Source: Balaenoptera acutorostrata
Lineage: Eukaryota; Chordata; Mammalia; Artiodactyla; Balaenopteridae
Length of the DNA: 64,000 bases
Assembly (NCBI RefSeq): GCF_949987535.1
Contig: NC_080077.1
Coordinates: forward strand, 35,987,389 to 36,051,388
Direction: 5' to 3'
Below, piece by piece: positions 63,701-64,000 of the stretch. The notes beneath the pieces were generated by a model. The model had not been told where the DNA came from, made no database searches, and saw nothing but the letters and a program-made list of their open reading frames with translations. Every line of letters begins with the position of its first letter. Position 1 is the stretch's first letter. A program made the translations under genes and the position numbers.

Positions 63701-64000
63701 TCCAAAGTCCCTTTCAGCTCTGAAAATAATGGCAATATATCCAAAAAAGAAAGACAGACTTGTAACTGCAAATGTCAACGCTATTTCTAGTTATGTGACA
63801 TCACATCTTTCACTTACGGAATTATGTTTAACTGAATAGGTCCAGATTTAGAAATCTGCCTGTAAATGAGTTGATTTTCTGGAAATGCCTAAACCCTTAC
63901 AAGAATCCTAGATGACGCTGGCCTGGCAAATTAGGTCCAGGACTAGTTTAATCTGTCTAGATGTCTCTAGACTTTGGGACAAGGAGGAACACATTTTAAA
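60796..64000. other. Upstream flank of RSPO3, no recognisable gene
   Basis: After the end of the CpG island the sequence is ordinary AT-rich DNA. I saw no exon, RNA gene or clear repeat apart from short A/T runs (for example T12 near 62560). The open frames here are short and lack recognisable content. Confidence 0.6.

Noticed and set aside
1..64000. CRISPR arrays, operons, ribosome binding sites, tRNA or rRNA genes
   Set aside because: The window is mammalian nuclear DNA. No regularly spaced repeats of CRISPR type and no functional tRNA or rRNA gene were seen. The tRNA-like box B motifs belong to SINEs.

Overview
The window is vertebrate nuclear DNA holding most of the R-spondin 3 gene (RSPO3) on the minus strand. 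It has AT-rich introns, spliced exons with GT/AG borders, one large CpG island and many old interspersed repeats. The mammal is most likely a cetacean. Four copies of the CHR tRNA-derived SINE carry the long 'cttccctggtggcgcagtgg' head, and two of them have the extended body seen in whale and dolphin genomes. No BovB LINE or Bov-tA copy was noticed. The species itself cannot be read from this sequence.

Layout, in gene order (right to left). Positions 60700-64000 are upstream flank with nothing recognisable. A CpG island covers about 57100-60700 and holds the presumed promoter, the 5' UTR and exon 1 (coding part 59224-59320). Intron 1 (28546-59223) is 30.7 kb and carries the four CHR SINEs and many older repeats. 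Exon 2 (28354-28545), exon 3 (26627-26773) and exon 4 (21810-22007) follow, separated by introns of 1.6 and 4.6 kb. Intron 4 begins at 21809 and runs off the left edge. No match to the last coding exon, which encodes the basic C-terminal tail, was seen in the remaining 21.8 kb, so it should lie beyond the window.

The four exons join in phase 1 throughout and encode residues 1 to 212 of a secreted Wnt agonist: signal peptide, a basic stretch, two furin-like cysteine-rich repeats and a thrombospondin type 1 domain. The residues known in the family to contact ZNRF3/RNF43 (R67, Q72) and LGR4-6 (F106, F110) are present, so the gene looks functional. No other protein-coding gene could be supported. 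The many other open frames are chance frames in CpG-rich DNA, SINE-derived frames or microsatellite frames.

Points worth a second look: a 113-bp near-identical duplication 1,033 bp apart with a hairpin at one junction; a possible 180-bp phase 1-1 exon on the opposite strand in intron 4; two upstream ORFs with good start contexts; a long G-run tract in the promoter region; a non-consensus donor on exon 4 with an open read-through; an L1 whose two parts lie in opposite orientation, with a mariner MITE nested in it; and a MER20 copy in intron 4. I found no evidence of a wholly new biological system.
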